DNA of 6,165 nt from UBA11373 sp046714175 (lineage in GTDB: Bacteria > Actinomycetota > Acidimicrobiia > Spongiisociales > UBA11373): NCBI GenBank assembly GCA_046714175.1, contig JBKKBI010000076.1, positions 1 to 6,165 of the forward strand, in the 5' to 3' direction. Below, one piece after another: positions 5,213 through 6,165 of this stretch. The notes beneath the pieces are model-generated. The model did not search any database. It had not been told where the DNA came from and worked only from the letters and a program-made list of their open reading frames with translations. The position numbers and the translations under genes are program-made. The first letter of the stretch is position 1. Every line of letters starts with the position of its first letter.

Positions 5213-5220
5213 GAAGGTGG
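5213..5220 (+). promoter_or_regulatory. Ribosome binding site of the DUF2652-methyltransferase gene
   Basis: GAAGGTGG lies four bases before GTG 5225. It is a good Shine-Dalgarno match and selects this start, even though the frame stays open far upstream. A TATGGT at 5183-5188 could be a -10 box, but the nearby TTGACG (5169-5174) is too close to be its -35 partner. Confidence 0.55.
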
Positions 5221-5224
5221 TGCT

Positions 5225-6165
5225 GTGACACCGGACACCAGGTTCTCATCCGATCTCCAGAGGGTCCTGCTTGTGGTCGCCGACATCAGCGGTTACACGC
5301 GGTTCCTGCTGACGCACGAGAAGGAGATACGTCACAGCCAGGCGATCGTGGGGGACCTGTTGGCGACGCTCATCGCCCAGGTCGATGTCCCACTTGAGAT
5401 CTCGCGCCTTGAAGGTGATGCCCTCTTTCTCTATGCCGTCAAGCCGCATGACGATGCGGCGTGGGAACGGAAGCGTCGCCACCTCCTGAGCAGGCTGGTG
5501 AGTCTCATCGTGCTATTCGCCGATCGGGTGGCGGAGATCGGCTCATACAGCATCTGCCGCTGTCAGGCGTGCGTCAACAGTGGGAACCTCAAGCTCAAGG
5601 TGGTCGTTCACTCCGGGGAGGCGCTGTTCTCCACGGTCGGCGAGTATCCAACCTTGTCCGGGGTGGATGTCGTGAAGGTGCATCGGCTCCTCAAGAATTC
5701 GGTGGAGGCCGACCAATACGTGCTGATGACCGAGGATGCGTTCCGCGATCTCGACCTGCCTCCGGGTGCCATCGTGGAACAGGGTGTCGAGGAGTACGAC
5801 GTGGGGACCATCGCGACCTATGTCTACTATCCCGAGGTGCGGCCGCCATCGACATTCGAGGGCGCATTTGACGCATCTGGCGTCGCGGTGCGGATTTTAC
5901 GGGACGAGCTGCGCCGGGAGTACACCGAACTGGCCCTCACCCCTCGTCGGGGATTCCACTTCAACACCGGCCGGGCGGCGCTTCGGGTGACCGGCTATGA
6001 GTATTCAACACTTGACGGGATCCCCTCAGATGTGATCGATTCATTTGCGGGGATGGGAAACCCTTTCAGCCTGGGCGACATCCAGGCCGGTGAGTATGTC
6101 GTCGACGTCGGATCCGGAGCCGGACTGGATAGCCTGATCGCCGGAAAGATGACAGGACCGGACGG
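5225..6165 (+). CDS. DUF2652 cyclase-homology domain fused to a SAM-dependent methyltransferase, C-terminus outside window
   Basis: From GTG 5225 the frame stays open to the right edge, giving at least 313 residues. Residues about 12-205 match the DUF2652 pattern, a class III cyclase-like fold: VVADISGYTRFL (D20 at the first metal position), RLEGDALFLYA (D65 at the second), a Cys cluster C111-x-C113-x-x-C116, LKLKVVVHSGEA and DVVKVHRLLKNSV. The Lys and Asn expected of an active cyclase are not evident, so catalysis is doubtful. Residues from about 235 on are a class I methyltransferase: FHFNTGRAAL, SFAGMGNPFSLG, then SAM-binding motif I VVDVGSGAG (292-300) followed by LDSLIAG. The wording resembles ArsM/UbiE-like enzymes. 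The arrangement suggests a nucleotide- or metal-sensing front end on a methyltransferase. The acceptor is unknown, and the defining C-terminal cysteines of ArsM would lie outside the window. Confidence 0.85.
   Translation, partial: MTPDTRFSSDLQRVLLVVADISGYTRFLLTHEKEIRHSQAIVGDLLATLIAQVDVPLEISRLEGDALFLYAVKPHDDAAWERKRRHLLSRLVSLIVLFADRVAEIGSYSICRCQACVNSGNLKLKVVVHSGEALFSTVGEYPTLSGVDVVKVHRLLKNSVEADQYVLMTEDAFRDLDLPPGAIVEQGVEEYDVGTIATYVYYPEVRPPSTFEGAFDASGVAVRILRDELRREYTELALTPRRGFHFNTGRAALRVTGYEYSTLDGIPSDVIDSFAGMGNPFSLGDIQAGEYVVDVGSGAGLDSLIAGKMTGPD

Overview
The window reads as a stretch of chromosome from a GC-rich actinobacterium. An Acidimicrobiia-like lineage is my best guess, judged from the GC-biased third codon positions, GTG starts, a probable leaderless gene, and the abundance of class III nucleotide cyclase genes. 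The lineage is an inference; no marker gene in the window proves it.

Layout, left to right. The window opens inside the 3' end of a family 5 (oligopeptide/nickel type) ABC transporter substrate-binding protein (3-680, +). A tRNA-Leu with anticodon GAG follows (709-793, +). Next comes an alpha/beta-hydrolase-like domain fused to a divergent class III cyclase (854-2185, +). Two genes then run on the opposite strand: a nucleoside 2-deoxyribosyltransferase-like gene broken by a one-base frameshift (2349-2794, -) and a small cupin (2873-3271, -). They are followed by a SnoaL/NTF2-like domain fused to a cyclase with a complete catalytic set (3650-4669, +). The window ends inside a third cyclase-homology gene, a DUF2652-type domain fused to a SAM-dependent methyltransferase (5225 to the right edge, +).

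The intergenic spaces are not empty. Three copies of a 30-50 bp direct repeat, plus a probable fourth eroded copy, sit near 2233, 3480, 4683 and 5100, all in one orientation. They separate cyclase 1, the deoxyribosyltransferase/cupin pair, cyclase 2 and the methyltransferase gene. The three clear copies share CTCTCCGACAC(C) with the 3' end of the tRNA-Leu gene. Beside two of them, on the minus strand, lie short degraded stretches resembling the C-terminal end of a large serine recombinase. A compact double palindrome of REP type (4761-4812) lies between the two parts of one such stretch.

Reading: a tRNA-anchored region where mobile elements appear to have inserted repeatedly and decayed, leaving cargo genes between att-like scars. 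The cargo is rich in cyclase-homology signalling proteins, each with a different partner domain. The repeat, frameshift and active-site observations are visible in the sequence. The att/tandem-insertion model is inference.
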